DNA of 36,115 nucleotides from an uncultured Clostridia bacterium (lineage in GTDB: Bacteria > Bacillota > Clostridia > TANB77 > CAG-508), in NCBI GenBank assembly GCA_947596225.1, contig CANQEX010000008.1, positions 1 through 36,115 on the forward strand, given 5' to 3'. Under the pieces are notes generated by a model, which searched no databases, was not told where the DNA came from, and saw nothing but the letters and a program-made list of their open reading frames with translations. A program made the position numbers and the translations under genes. Positions 1 to 8,160 of the stretch are shown here, piece by piece (position 1 is the stretch's first letter; each line of letters opens with the position of its first letter).

Positions 1-776
1 GGATTAATAATTGAAGTAAATCCTAAAATTAAAACTATATTAAAAATATTTGATCCTATAACATTTCCTATTGCCATATCCATATCATTTTTTAATACTG
101 CAATAACTGAGGTTATAAGCTCTGGTAAACTTGTGCTTATAGCAACAATAGTTAATGAAATAATTTTTTCACTAATTCCTAAAATACTTGCAATATTTGA
201 AGCATTATCGACAACAAAATCTCCACCAAATTTTAACATTATAATTCCTAGAATTATCTTTATAATAGAATTTATAATAGATACATTTTTTATTTCATCT
301 ATATTTTGATTAGTTGAATTTCTTTTAGCCATATAAATATTGTATATAATAAATAATACAAAAAAAATCATTAAAATTATGCCTTCAAATTGTGTTATTA
401 TTTTTTGCTGACCATTATTTGCCAATATATATAATAATGCTGTTAAAAATATTACTAGAGGTATTTCTAATCTAATAGTTTCATCTTTGAATTTTAATGG
501 TTTTATAGCAGCACATACACCTAAAATAAAAAACAAATTAGAAATATTACTTCCTATAACATTTCCTATTGCCATATCAGAAAGATTTTTTAATGCAGAA
601 GTTAAACTAACCATCAATTCTGGAAGCGAAGTTCCTATTGAAACAATTGTAAGACCAATTATAATTTCAGGTATATTAAATTTTTTAGCAACTTGACTAG
701 AGCCATCAACTAAAAAATCAGCTCCTTTTATCAATAAAAAAAATCCTACAATTATAAATACAATATTATAAAACAT
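1..776 (-). CDS. Calcium/sodium:cation antiporter, CaCA family (partial, C-terminus beyond window)
   Basis: This ORF is missing from the track because its stop lies outside the window; reading the minus strand from the ATG at 776 gives about 258 open codons. It is an integral membrane exchanger with the two inverted alpha-repeats of the CaCA (YrbG/K+-dependent exchanger-like) family. The first repeat has GTSLPELMVS and GNVIGSNISN (about residues 48-80); the second has STSLPELITS and GNVIGSNIFN (about 212-245). The acidic residue in each SLPE motif is the known cation ligand of the family. Hydrophobic helices flank both repeats, with a hydrophilic loop (AKRNSTNQN) between the halves. The SD AAAGGAGG sits 7-8 nt before the ATG. 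The gene is divergent from the DUF445 gene. Family is sure; the ion (Ca2+ with Na+ or H+) is inferred. Confidence 0.9.
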   Translation of the reverse strand, partial: MFYNIVFIIVGFFLLIKGADFLVDGSSQVAKKFNIPEIIIGLTIVSIGTSLPELMVSLTSALKNLSDMAIGNVIGSNISNLFFILGVCAAIKPLKFKDETIRLEIPLVIFLTALLYILANNGQQKIITQFEGIILMIFFVLFIIYNIYMAKRNSTNQNIDEIKNVSIINSIIKIILGIIMLKFGGDFVVDNASNIASILGISEKIISLTIVAISTSLPELITSVIAVLKNDMDMAIGNVIGSNIFNIVLILGFTSIIN

Positions 777-809
777 AGTAAGTCCTCCTTTCATATTTAT
801 ATGGAATAT

Positions 810-833
810 ATTATAAAATATTCAATATTGAAT
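810..833 (-). promoter_or_regulatory. -10 box and palindrome upstream of the antiporter gene
   Basis: On the minus strand a TATAAT lies at 815-810. Just upstream, where the promoter spacer would be, is a perfect 14-nt palindrome ATTCAATATTGAAT (820-833). No good -35 is seen. The palindrome could be an operator for a dimeric repressor, but this rests on sequence symmetry alone. Confidence 0.35.
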
Positions 834-842
834 TTATGAAAA

Positions 843-871
843 TTGATTTTTCTATTAAACCGTTATATAAT
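843..871 (+). promoter_or_regulatory. Sigma-A-type promoter of the DUF445 gene
   Basis: TTGATT (843-848), a 17-nt spacer and TATAAT (866-871). The expected start is near 878, giving a leader of about 20 nt that holds the SD (GGAG). Confidence 0.6.
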
Positions 872-900
872 TAAAAAAATTTAAAGTTTGGAGAATTAAA

Positions 901-1776
901 ATGAATTATTATTATATTATTAGGCCATTAATTGGTGCAGGTATTGGATATGTTACTAACTGGATTGCTGTAAAAATGATGTTTAGGCCACTAAAACCTA
1001 TTAAAATAGGAAATTTCACTCTTCCTTTTACTCCTGGAATTATTCCAAAAAATAAATCAAGACTTGCAGAATCAATTGGAATAACTGTTAGTAAAGATTT
1101 ATTATCACAAGAAGATTTAGAAAAAGCACTACTTTCTAATGATATAAAAATTAAAATACAAGAAGCTTATATTAATTTTATTGAAAAAAATGATACACAA
1201 ATTGATGAACAAATAAAATTATTAATAGGAGAAGAAAATTTTAATAAAATATCAAGAAATGTTAAACAAAAAATCACAAATAGTATTTATAATGCTGTTT
1301 TAGAAGCTAATTTAGGAAATATAGTAGCAGAGCAAATTGAAATTGCTTCAAAAGAAAAACTAAAAGGTTCGATTTTGGGAATTTTGGGTGGTAATTCTAT
1401 TGTTTCCTCACTTACTTTAAGTATTTCTAATAAATTGAATGAATATATTAAAGATAATGGACAAGCTGTTATAGAAGAAATGGTTAATAAAGAATTAAAT
1501 AAATATATGTCAAAATCAATTTCAGAAACTTTTGGTGCAAATATTGAAATGTCTTCTATGATTATGAAATTATATGAAAATATAATTTTAGAGAAAATGC
1601 CAAAATTTTTAAATACTATTAATATATCAAAAATTGTAGAAGATAAAATAAATTCAATGGATGTATTAGAACTTGAAAAACTAATTCTTACTATTATGAA
1701 AAAAGAATTAAATGCACTAGTAAATTTAGGTGCAATAATAGGATTTGTTTTAGGTCTACTTAATTTACTTTTTTAA
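901..1776 (+). CDS. DUF445 family membrane protein
   Basis: The N-terminus IGAGIGYVTNWIAVKMMFRP followed by LPFTPGIIPKNKSRLAESIG is the conserved signature of DUF445 (YheB-like) proteins. There is one hydrophobic segment at each end (about residues 5-25 and 273-291), so the long amphipathic, mostly helical middle is probably held close to the membrane in a hairpin topology. Length (291 residues) is short for a family whose members often reach 350-400. The biochemical function of the family is not established. SD GGAG precedes the ATG by 7 nt. The gene is monocistronic: it has its own promoter and a terminator shared with the convergent DJ-1 gene. Confidence 0.85.
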   Translation: MNYYYIIRPLIGAGIGYVTNWIAVKMMFRPLKPIKIGNFTLPFTPGIIPKNKSRLAESIGITVSKDLLSQEDLEKALLSNDIKIKIQEAYINFIEKNDTQIDEQIKLLIGEENFNKISRNVKQKITNSIYNAVLEANLGNIVAEQIEIASKEKLKGSILGILGGNSIVSSLTLSISNKLNEYIKDNGQAVIEEMVNKELNKYMSKSISETFGANIEMSSMIMKLYENIILEKMPKFLNTINISKIVEDKINSMDVLELEKLILTIMKKELNALVNLGAIIGFVLGLLNLLF

Positions 1777-1780
1777 ATTA

Positions 1781-1811
1781 AAAGAAGTCCATTGGACTTC
1801 TTTCAATTTTT
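1781..1811. terminator. Bidirectional terminator between DUF445 and DJ-1 genes
   Basis: A perfect 10-bp stem AAAGAAGTCC/GGACTTCTTT with a 3-nt loop sits between convergent genes, with a T-rich tract on the plus side (TTTCAATTTTTATT) and T/A-rich sequence on the minus side. Confidence 0.75.
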
Positions 1812-2373
1812 ATTCTTTTTCTAACATATTCCAAAGCATTCCTTCTTTTAGCGAATTACTATCTCCACCTAAAATATCAACTAATTTATATGCAAATAAT
1901 AGTGTTGTCGCTGGTCCTCGACTTGTAATTAAATTTCCATCAACAACAACTAATTCATCTACATAATTTGCATTTTCTAAAAGATTTTCAAAATTTTCTC
2001 CTGGATATGAAGTTATATATCTATCTTTTTCAATTCCTGCATTTGGTAAAACCATTGCTGGAGAAGCACATATTGCAGCAATATATTTATTTTCCATTTT
2101 ATTAAATTTTTTAATTACTTCTAATACTGTTTCATTTTTAGATAAATATTCTGCTCCTGGCAAACCACCAGGACAAACTACCATATCATAATTTTCTATA
2201 TCTTGATTTAATATTTTATCTGATTTAACAATTATGTTATGAGCACCTTTTACTTCTTCATTAGAAATACTAACCATATCACAATTTATTCCAGCTCTTC
2301 TTAATACATCAACTACAGTTAAAGCTTCTATTTCTTCAAAGCCCTCTGCTAGTAACACTGCTACTTTTTTCAT
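1810..2373 (-). CDS. DJ-1/PfpI family protein
   Basis: A 187-residue protein of the DJ-1/ThiJ/PfpI superfamily (glutamine-amidotransferase-like fold). Visible hallmarks are the acidic EGFEEIEA near residue 10-17, the MVVCPGGLPG segment and the nucleophile elbow AAICASPA with the reactive Cys near residue 102. Members act as glyoxalases, deglycases, chaperones or redox sensors; the sequence does not say which. The conserved Glu and Cys are both present, so it should be competent. SD AAAGGAGG lies 6 nt before the ATG. It is a single gene with its own promoter. Confidence 0.9.
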   Translation of the reverse strand: MKKVAVLLAEGFEEIEALTVVDVLRRAGINCDMVSISNEEVKGAHNIIVKSDKILNQDIENYDMVVCPGGLPGAEYLSKNETVLEVIKKFNKMENKYIAAICASPAMVLPNAGIEKDRYITSYPGENFENLLENANYVDELVVVDGNLITSRGPATTLLFAYKLVDILGGDSNSLKEGMLWNMLEKE

Positions 2374-2401
2374 AAAAACCTCCTTTTTATAATTTTTATT
2401 T

Positions 2402-2429
2402 ATTATATCATTTATACAAAATTTTTAAA
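2402..2429 (-). promoter_or_regulatory. Promoter of the DJ-1 gene
   Basis: On the minus strand: TTTAAA (2429-2424), a 16-nt spacer ending in TGA, then TATAAT (2407-2402). The TGnTATAAT form is an extended -10, which compensates for the weak -35. Confidence 0.55.
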
Positions 2430-2510
2430 CATATAATTACATTATTCTACAAATTTTATTGTTTTTTTACAAAAAATATTATATAGTCTAAATATAAAAT
2501 ATTTTAGAAA

Positions 2511-2546
2511 GGAGATATGATACTATATGTATCATAAAAAAATAAT
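2511..2546 (+). promoter_or_regulatory. mscL ribosome binding site separated from the start codon by a hairpin
   Basis: The SD (AGAAAGGAG, ending at 2514) is 32 nt from the mscL ATG, far beyond normal spacing. Between them is an inverted repeat TATGATAC-TATAT-GTATCATA (2516-2536, 8-bp stem, 5-nt loop), followed by 10 A/T bases and the ATG. Folding the hairpin would bring the effective spacing to about 11 nt. The same segment also holds a 6-codon mini-ORF (ATG at 2517, TAA at 2535-2537) in frame with mscL; its ATG is too close to the SD for normal initiation. A possible promoter upstream is TTTACA (2466-2471), 17 nt, TAAATA. Confidence 0.6.
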
Positions 2547-3020
2547 ATGTTAAAAGAATTTAAAGAGTTTGCTACAAAAGGTAATATTATGGATTTAGCT
2601 GTTGGTGTTGTAATTGGTGGTGCTTTCCAATCAATAATTAATTCACTTGTATCAGATATTATAATGCCAGTAGTTTCAGTTATTACAGGAAAAGTTGATT
2701 TTTCAGATATGATGTTTACAGTTGGAAATGCTTCTATTAAATATGGAAATTTTATTACAGCAGTTGTTAATTTCTTAATTATAGCTTTTTCTATTTTCCT
2801 TGTTATTACATATCTTAATAAGTTTAACAAAAAAATGGAAGCTATAAGTTTAGGTCAAGTTGAAAAAATAAATAAAAAATTAGGAAAAGAAAAAAAAGAA
2901 GAACCTGCACCAGAGCCTACTGTTAAAATTTGTCCTTATTGCTTTACAGAAATAAACTATAAAGCAACTAGATGTCCTCATTGTACATCTGAACTAAAAA
3001 AAATTGAATCTAAAAATTAA
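2547..3020 (+). CDS. mscL: Large-conductance mechanosensitive channel MscL with C-terminal zinc ribbon
   Basis: Residues 1-95 are a standard MscL: N-terminal amphipathic helix (MLKEFKEFATKGNIMDLAVGVVIGGAF), the pore helix TM1, a short periplasmic loop around residues 45-65 and TM2 (FLIIAFSIFLVITYLNKF). MscL forms a homopentamer that opens under extreme membrane tension to release osmolytes. After a Lys/Glu-rich cytoplasmic linker comes a four-Cys zinc ribbon, CPYC (129-132) and CPHC (143-146), in place of the usual plain C-terminal helix. With 157 residues it is slightly longer than ordinary MscL (about 130-150). The start is set by homology; translation initiation is unusual because a hairpin separates SD and ATG. 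The gene ends in a terminator shared with the V-ATPase operon. Confidence 0.95.
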   Translation: MLKEFKEFATKGNIMDLAVGVVIGGAFQSIINSLVSDIIMPVVSVITGKVDFSDMMFTVGNASIKYGNFITAVVNFLIIAFSIFLVITYLNKFNKKMEAISLGQVEKINKKLGKEKKEEPAPEPTVKICPYCFTEINYKATRCPHCTSELKKIESKN

Positions 3021-3050
3021 AAAATTTGCAGTTTTCTGCAAATTTTTTTA
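3021..3050. terminator. Bidirectional terminator between mscL and the V-ATPase operon
   Basis: A perfect 11-bp stem AAAATTTGCAG/CTGCAAATTTT with a TTTT loop, flanked by T-runs in both directions, lies between convergent genes and touches the stop codon of the ATPase subunit D gene. Confidence 0.85.
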
Positions 3051-3662
3051 ATTTATTTTCTTTTTTACAACTTTAAGTCTTGCAAATTCTTCTCTTTCTC
3101 TTTCAGCAAGTTTATCTGTTATACTAATTAAGTTTCTTTCATTTTCTGGTATAATAATATTTTGAAGTGCATTTGATCTTTTTCTAACTTTTTCAATATT
3201 TTTCTTTAATCTAAGAATTGTATTTTCTAATATTGCAAGTTCTATTAATTTTTCTTGAATTTCATTAAATTTAAAAATAGCTTCATCAACTGTATTAGTA
3301 GTATTATAAAATCCATAATTTCTTTTTACTATTTCTTGATTATGAACAGCTGATGGAATTTCAGTTCCCATTAAAGTAACATTTTTTATATCTATATAAT
3401 TATCAATCTTTACCCCATTTGCAATATTATATAAATTATCAATACCTATATCAATATTTGCATTTCTAATTAAACTTTTTCCAATTTCCATCATATCAAA
3501 AACTTCTTTTCTTAAGTTTTTTTCTTTATCTAAATATTTTTCAAGCTCTTTAGTTAAAATTATTTTTTTTCGTTCAAGTAATTCTTGCCCTTGTTTTGTA
3601 ATTCTTAAGGAGCTTTGTAATTTCATTAAATTACTTTTAGTTGGTAAATAATTATTACTCAC
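3048..3662 (-). CDS. ntpD: V-type ATP synthase/ATPase subunit D
   Basis: Central-shaft subunit of the V1 motor, 204 residues. The N-terminus (PTKSNLMKLQSSLRITKQGQELLERKKIIL) and the C-terminal VRKRSNALQNIIIPENERNLISITDKLAEREREEFARLKVVKK are diagnostic; both ends form the long antiparallel coiled coil that rotates inside the A3B3 hexamer. It starts with GTG at 3662, 5 nt after AAGGGG; the next internal ATG would delete part of the conserved helix. The gene is last in the operon, 13 nt after ntpB, and ends at the shared terminator. Confidence 0.97.
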   Translation of the reverse strand: MSNNYLPTKSNLMKLQSSLRITKQGQELLERKKIILTKELEKYLDKEKNLRKEVFDMMEIGKSLIRNANIDIGIDNLYNIANGVKIDNYIDIKNVTLMGTEIPSAVHNQEIVKRNYGFYNTTNTVDEAIFKFNEIQEKLIELAILENTILRLKKNIEKVRKRSNALQNIIIPENERNLISITDKLAEREREEFARLKVVKKKIN

Positions 3663-3675
3663 TTTTTCCCCTTCT

Positions 3676-5013
3676 TTATTCCATTTTATCTAATTCTTCT
3701 TTTGGTAATATACTCAAAATTTCTAAAGCTAAATCAAGTGTTTGAATAATTGTTCTATTTTCAAATCTACCTTGATTTATAAAACGCTTTTCAAAAGCAT
3801 CACCAAATTCTAAATATTTTTTATCTGTTTCTGATAAATCAGCCTCTCCTAAAACTTTTGCTAAAGCTCTTACATCTTGAACTTTTGAATAAGATGAGAA
3901 AAGCTGGTCAGATATTTTTCTATGATCTTTTCTTGTATATTCTTCACCTATTCCATCTTTCATAAGTCTTGATAGTGAATCTAAAATATTTATTGGTGGT
4001 GTTATTCCTTTTTGGTATAACTCCCTACCTAAAACTATTTGTCCTTCTGTTATATAACCTGTTAAATCTGGTATAGGATGAGATATATCATCATTAGGCA
4101 TTGTAAGTATTGGTATTTGCGTTATTGAACCTTTTTTATCTTTTAACATTCCAGCTCTTTCATATATTGATGCAAGTTCACTATACAAATATCCGGGATA
4201 ACCTTTTCTACTAGGAATTTCCCCTTTTAATGTTGACACTTCTCTTAATGCTTCAGCATATGAAGTCATATCTGTTAAAATAACTAATACTTGCATATCT
4301 AATTCAAAGGCTAAATACTCTGCACATGTAAGAGCTACTTTTGGTGTTAAAATTCTTTCTATTGAGGGATCATTAGATAAATTTTGAAATGTTACAACTT
4401 TTGATAAAACACCATTTTCTTGAAAGCTTTTCTTAAAAAATTCAGCTGTTTCATATTCTGCTCCCATAAGTCCAAAAACAATTGCAAAATTAGTATCATC
4501 TTTTATATTAGCTTGTCTTATAATTTGTTCTGCTAAATCATTATGATTTATACCACTTCCAGAAAAAATTGGTAATTTTTGTCCTCTAATTAAAGTCATC
4601 AAACCATCAATAGCAGAAATTCCAGTTTCTATATAATTTCTAGGATATTTTCTAGAAATAGGATTCATTGCCAAACCATTTATATCTTTTTCTACATAAT
4701 CCTTAATTTCACCCAATCCATCTATTGGTTTTCCAATACCATTAAAAACTCTACCCAATACTTGATTAGATAGTTTAATTTGTAAAGGTTTTCCATTTAA
4801 TTCTGTTTTTACTCCATCAATGTTTATTCCATCTGTTCCTTCATAAACCTGTATTACTGTAACATCTTCATTTAATATAATTACATTTCCTATTCTTCTT
4901 TCACCAGATTTTAAAATAAGTTCGACTTGTTCATTATATGAAATACCATTAGGAGTTTTTAAATATACAAGTGGACCATTTATATGTTCTAAACCTAAAT
5001 ATTGTGTTTTCAA
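3676..5013 (-). CDS. ntpB: V-type ATP synthase/ATPase subunit B (non-catalytic)
   Basis: Non-catalytic nucleotide-binding subunit of the A3B3 head. It lacks a true Walker A and has the B-type loop [17 protein letters not shown], followed by [15 protein letters not shown] and the C-terminal [23 protein letters not shown]. The track start (ATG 5034, overlapping the ntpA stop as TAATG) is probably wrong: an excellent SD, AGAAAGGAG (5028-5020), lies inside that extension, exactly 6 nt before a TTG at 5013. The TTG start gives [18 protein letters not shown], matching the usual N-terminus of the family (446 residues). It sits between ntpA and ntpD. Confidence 0.95.
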   Translation of the reverse strand: MKTQYLGLEHINGPLVYLKTPNGISYNEQVELILKSGERRIGNVIILNEDVTVIQVYEGTDGINIDGVKTELNGKPLQIKLSNQVLGRVFNGIGKPIDGLGEIKDYVEKDINGLAMNPISRKYPRNYIETGISAIDGLMTLIRGQKLPIFSGSGINHNDLAEQIIRQANIKDDTNFAIVFGLMGAEYETAEFFKKSFQENGVLSKVVTFQNLSNDPSIERILTPKVALTCAEYLAFELDMQVLVILTDMTSYAEALREVSTLKGEIPSRKGYPGYLYSELASIYERAGMLKDKKGSITQIPILTMPNDDISHPIPDLTGYITEGQIVLGRELYQKGITPPINILDSLSRLMKDGIGEEYTRKDHRKISDQLFSSYSKVQDVRALAKVLGEADLSETDKKYLEFGDAFEKRFINQGRFENRTIIQTLDLALEILSILPKEELDKME

Positions 5014-5033
5014 CTTACTCTCCTTTCTGATCA

Positions 5034-6803
5034 TTAGGTATGTTCTTTATATTCTTCTGAAATATTTTTTAATTCTTCTACAACCTTTTTATCAAATTCA
5101 TCAAACTCATTTAGATTATCATTTTTAACATTAAATTTTAATTTTATATAATCTTCAAAAATACCTGTTTCTTTTATTCTAGAAATAGGAATTCCTTTTT
5201 CAATAAGTTTTAAAGATAATTCATATATTTTTAAACTAGAATTCATCATTTTATATTGTTTTTCTATTGGTACAAAAGTATCATTTTCATTCATTGCACT
5301 TTGTTGTAAGAAACCTAAACGAATAATTCTACAAACCTCTAATACTAATTTCTTACTATCTGAAAGAACATCTTGTCCAACAACTTTTGCAATTTCTTGA
5401 AGTTCATTTTCTTCCTGCAATAATTTTACTATTTTTAATCGGCTTTCTGCAAAATCTTCATTTATATGATTTTTATACCAATCTTCCAATCTATCTATAT
5501 ACTCACTATAACTAATTCTCCAATTAACTGCAGGATAATGCCTTGAATAAGCTAAATCTCTATCTAACCCCCAAAATACATGAACATATCTTTTTGTGTT
5601 TTGAGTTACCGGTTCAGAAAAATCTGAACCTTGTGGAGATACTGCTCCTATAATACTAACAGAACCTATTTTATCATTAAAACTTTTTGTCATTCCTGCT
5701 CTACCATATAAACCAGATAATCTTGATGGTAAATATGAAGGATAGCCTTCTTCTGCTGGCATTTCTTCCAAACGACCTGAAATTTCTCTTAATGCTTCAG
5801 CCCATCTTGAAGTAGAATCAGCCATTATTGCAACATTATATCCCATATCTCTATAATACTCAGCTATTGTAATTCCTGTATAAATAGAAGTTTCTCTGGC
5901 AGCAACTGGCATATTTGAAGTATTAGCAATTAAAATTGTTCTTTCCATTAATGGTCTTTGAGTTTTAGGATCTATTAGTTTTGGAAAATCCTCCAAAACT
6001 TCTGTCATTTCATTTCCTCTTTCACCACAGCCTATATAAACAATAATATCTGCATCAGACCATTTTGCAATTTGATGTTGAAGCATTGTTTTTCCTGTAC
6101 CAAAACCTCCAGGTATCATAGCTGTTCCACCTTTTGCAATTGGAAACATTGTATCTATAACTCTTTGACCTGTAATTAAAGGAACATTTGCTGTTAATCT
6201 TTCTTTATATGGTCTTGGAGTTCTTACTGGCCATTTTTGAACCATTGTTATTTCATATTCTTTATTTCCTGATTTTACTTTAGCTATAGTTTCATTTGCT
6301 GAATAATCCCCTTCATCTGCTATATAAATTATCTCGCCTTCTATTTTATAAGGATTCATTATTCTATTAGTTATACTTTCTGTTTCTTTTACTTCACCAA
6401 TTATTGAATTTAAACTAACTTTATTTGTTAAATTAACATATGGTATAAAATGCCATTTTTTCTGTGAATCTATTAAATCAATGTTTGAACCTCTGGCTAG
6501 AAAATTTCCTGATATTTCTTCTAATTTAGCAAGAGGTCTTTCAATACCATCAAATACATTTCCTATTAAGCCTGGACCTAATGTAATTGATAAAGGAGCA
6601 TCTGTTCCAGAAACTTTTTCTCCTATTTTTAAACCACTAGTTTCCTCATAAACTTGTATTGTAGCAATATCTTTATTTAATTTTATAACTTCTCCTATTA
6701 AATTTTCTTGTCCAACATAAACCATATCATGCATTGCAAAATCACCTTCGCCTTTTGCTTCTACAACAGGTCCATTAATAGAATTTATAATTTTTTCCTG
6801 CAA
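5034..6803 (-). CDS. ntpA: V-type ATP synthase/ATPase catalytic subunit A
   Basis: Catalytic subunit of the rotary ATPase head. The Walker A motif [13 protein letters not shown] is near residue 235, the A-type non-homologous insert lies around residues 120-200, and Walker B and catalytic segments follow ([45 protein letters not shown]). The track start, GTG at 6812, cannot be the initiation codon for the visible SD because its G is the last base of GAGAGG (6817-6812). TTG at 6803 lies 8 nt after that SD and yields [18 protein letters not shown], the normal start of the family; this gives 589 residues. A 10-bp hairpin separates it from ntpE upstream. Confidence 0.96.
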   Translation of the reverse strand: MQEKIINSINGPVVEAKGEGDFAMHDMVYVGQENLIGEVIKLNKDIATIQVYEETSGLKIGEKVSGTDAPLSITLGPGLIGNVFDGIERPLAKLEEISGNFLARGSNIDLIDSQKKWHFIPYVNLTNKVSLNSIIGEVKETESITNRIMNPYKIEGEIIYIADEGDYSANETIAKVKSGNKEYEITMVQKWPVRTPRPYKERLTANVPLITGQRVIDTMFPIAKGGTAMIPGGFGTGKTMLQHQIAKWSDADIIVYIGCGERGNEMTEVLEDFPKLIDPKTQRPLMERTILIANTSNMPVAARETSIYTGITIAEYYRDMGYNVAIMADSTSRWAEALREISGRLEEMPAEEGYPSYLPSRLSGLYGRAGMTKSFNDKIGSVSIIGAVSPQGSDFSEPVTQNTKRYVHVFWGLDRDLAYSRHYPAVNWRISYSEYIDRLEDWYKNHINEDFAESRLKIVKLLQEENELQEIAKVVGQDVLSDSKKLVLEVCRIIRLGFLQQSAMNENDTFVPIEKQYKMMNSSLKIYELSLKLIEKGIPISRIKETGIFEDYIKLKFNVKNDNLNEFDEFDKKVVEELKNISEEYKEHT

Positions 6804-6835
6804 GTTTTCCACCTCTCTGTTTCATTTGGTTTTGC

Positions 6836-6869
6836 AAAATCCACATTTTAATGTTAGTTTGTGGATTTT
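6836..6869 (-). other. Intercistronic hairpin between ntpE and ntpA
   Basis: In the minus-strand transcript AAAATCCACA and TGTGGATTTT form a perfect 10-bp stem with a 14-nt loop, overlapping the ntpE stop codon. No T-run follows (GCAAAACC), so it is not a normal terminator. It is more likely an mRNA-processing or stability element that separates stator-gene and head-gene expression (inference). Confidence 0.55.
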
Positions 6870-7440
6870 ATAAACTTATATTTTTTATACATTCAGTAAT
6901 ATTTGTTTTTATTGTATTATCTATTGAGATCTTTTCATCTTCATTTATAACTATACAACAACCAATATTATCATTACTCATTTTTCTAACAATACAATTA
7001 AATTTATTTTCTATTTCTTGATTAAATTTACTATAATCATTCTCTGTTAAATAAATAATACTCTTACTTTTAAATTTACTTAACAAATTTTCTAAATTTG
7101 AAAATAAATATGTTCTATATTCATCACTTTGAATAAAATCTTGAAATTTACTAGTAATCTTTTTTGTTAAATTTTCTATTAATGATGATTTAAAATTATT
7201 AATTTTTACTTTTTCGCCCATCTCAAAATCAAATATATTTCTATTATATTCTCTTATTATTTTGCTTAGTTCATATTCATATTTTTTTGATAGTTCTTGC
7301 TTATAATTTTCTATTTTTTCTGAAATTATTTGTTCAGAATTTATATTATTTTCTTCTTTCAACTCTTTTAATTCTTTTCTTGCAAGTTCATAACAACTTT
7401 TCTCAATTTTATCTATTTTTTTATCAATATTATCAGCCAT
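6868..7440 (-). CDS. ntpE: V-type ATP synthase/ATPase subunit E (peripheral stalk)
   Basis: A 190-residue protein. Its N-terminal half is a charged coiled coil (KKIDKIEKSCYELARKELKELKEENN...) and its C-terminal half is the mixed globular domain that docks on top of subunit B. With the small coiled-coil subunit it forms the peripheral stalk that stops the A3B3 head from rotating. Sequence conservation in subunit E is low, so the call rests on the size, the coiled-coil-plus-globular plan and the position between subunits F and A. SD AAGAGG precedes the ATG. Confidence 0.85.
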   Translation of the reverse strand: MADNIDKKIDKIEKSCYELARKELKELKEENNINSEQIISEKIENYKQELSKKYEYELSKIIREYNRNIFDFEMGEKVKINNFKSSLIENLTKKITSKFQDFIQSDEYRTYLFSNLENLLSKFKSKSIIYLTENDYSKFNQEIENKFNCIVRKMSNDNIGCCIVINEDEKISIDNTIKTNITECIKNISL

Positions 7441-7457
7441 AATAAACCTCTTTATAT

Positions 7458-7700
7458 TTAAGAATTAGGAATTGTTACAATTAAAGGTAAATCCTGATTA
7501 TCTGAAATTTCATTAAGTTCCTTTTCTGCAATTTTATATACCTCTTCTGTAACATTTATAATACCAATATTACTATCTTTTGAAAGCTCTACTATTTTAT
7601 TTTTTATTTTATCACTATCTTTAATAAAAAAACTTTCAACACCAGCTAATCTTAAACCTACTGCTATGTCTAAGCTTTTACTGATACATACCATTCTCAT
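7458..7700 (-). CDS. ntpG: V-type ATP synthase/ATPase subunit F (central shaft)
   Basis: A short protein of 80 residues with the CheY-like alpha/beta fold of V-type subunit F: SLDIAVGLRLAGVESFFI at the N-terminus and the strand LPLIVTIPNS at the C-terminus. Family members usually have about 100 residues; this one stops directly after the IP motif, so the C-terminal helix that contacts subunit D is missing or minimal. It binds the DK/DF shaft and helps couple V1 to V0. The SD AGGAG overlaps the TAG stop of the K-subunit gene, indicating translational coupling. Confidence 0.9.
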   Translation of the reverse strand: MRMVCISKSLDIAVGLRLAGVESFFIKDSDKIKNKIVELSKDSNIGIINVTEEVYKIAEKELNEISDNQDLPLIVTIPNS

Positions 7701-7710
7701 AAATTTTCTC

Positions 7711-8142
7711 CTATATTTTGTTTAATATCATTATAGCAATAATTAAACCATATATTGCAATACCTTCTGCTAAACCAGCAAATATAATTGTTTTTCCTAA
7801 TAAACTTGGATTTTCACTAATTGCTCCTACTGCACTTGATGCAACAACTGCAACAGCAATACCAGATCCAATACATGCTAGTCCTGTAGCTATAGCTGCA
7901 GCAATCATTCCAATTCCATTTGCAGTATTATCTTTTTTATCTTCATTTTGTGAATTTTCAATGTTTGTTTGCATTTGACTAACTGCTCCTTGAACAGCTG
8001 TATCAACTTTTTGATCTACCATTGTTTGAACCATCTGCTCTGTTACAGCATTACTAGAATTTTTTGAAGTAGCAATACAAGTTGTAGATAAAATTCCTAA
8101 AACTACTAACATAATTAAACTTAAAACTATTCCTTTTTTCAT
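7711..8142 (-). CDS. ntpK: V-type ATP synthase/ATPase subunit K (rotor ring), with signal peptide and hydrophilic extension
   Basis: Rotor-ring proteolipid of V0. Residues 1-25 look like a signal peptide (MKKGIVLSLIMLVVLGILSTTCIA). About 50 hydrophilic, Gln/Asn/Lys-rich residues follow (26-75), then a single two-helix hairpin. The second helix carries the ion-binding Glu126 in FAGLAEGIAIYGL. Single-hairpin rotor subunits with a leader are known (Thermus-type), unlike the four-helix Enterococcus NtpK. The Gln that helps bind Na+ in the first helix of Na+ V-ATPases is replaced by a hydrophobic residue (GSGIAVAVV), and Glu126 is followed by Gly rather than Ser/Thr. This leans towards H+ specificity, but only weakly. 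It starts with ATG 9 nt after AAGGAGA and ends with TAG. Confidence 0.93.
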   Translation of the reverse strand: MKKGIVLSLIMLVVLGILSTTCIATSKNSSNAVTEQMVQTMVDQKVDTAVQGAVSQMQTNIENSQNEDKKDNTANGIGMIAAAIATGLACIGSGIAVAVVASSAVGAISENPSLLGKTIIFAGLAEGIAIYGLIIAIMILNKI

Positions 8143-8160
8143 TTCTTTTGTCTCCTTATT

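Noticed and set aside
487-696. Plus-strand ORF of 69 residues
   Set aside because: Shadow of the minus-strand antiporter gene, whose alpha-repeats are unmistakable.
5014-5034. ATG at 5034 as the start of ATPase subunit B (TAATG overlap with subunit A)
   Set aside because: The consensus SD lies downstream of this ATG, 6 nt before TTG 5013, and the family N-terminus fits the TTG.
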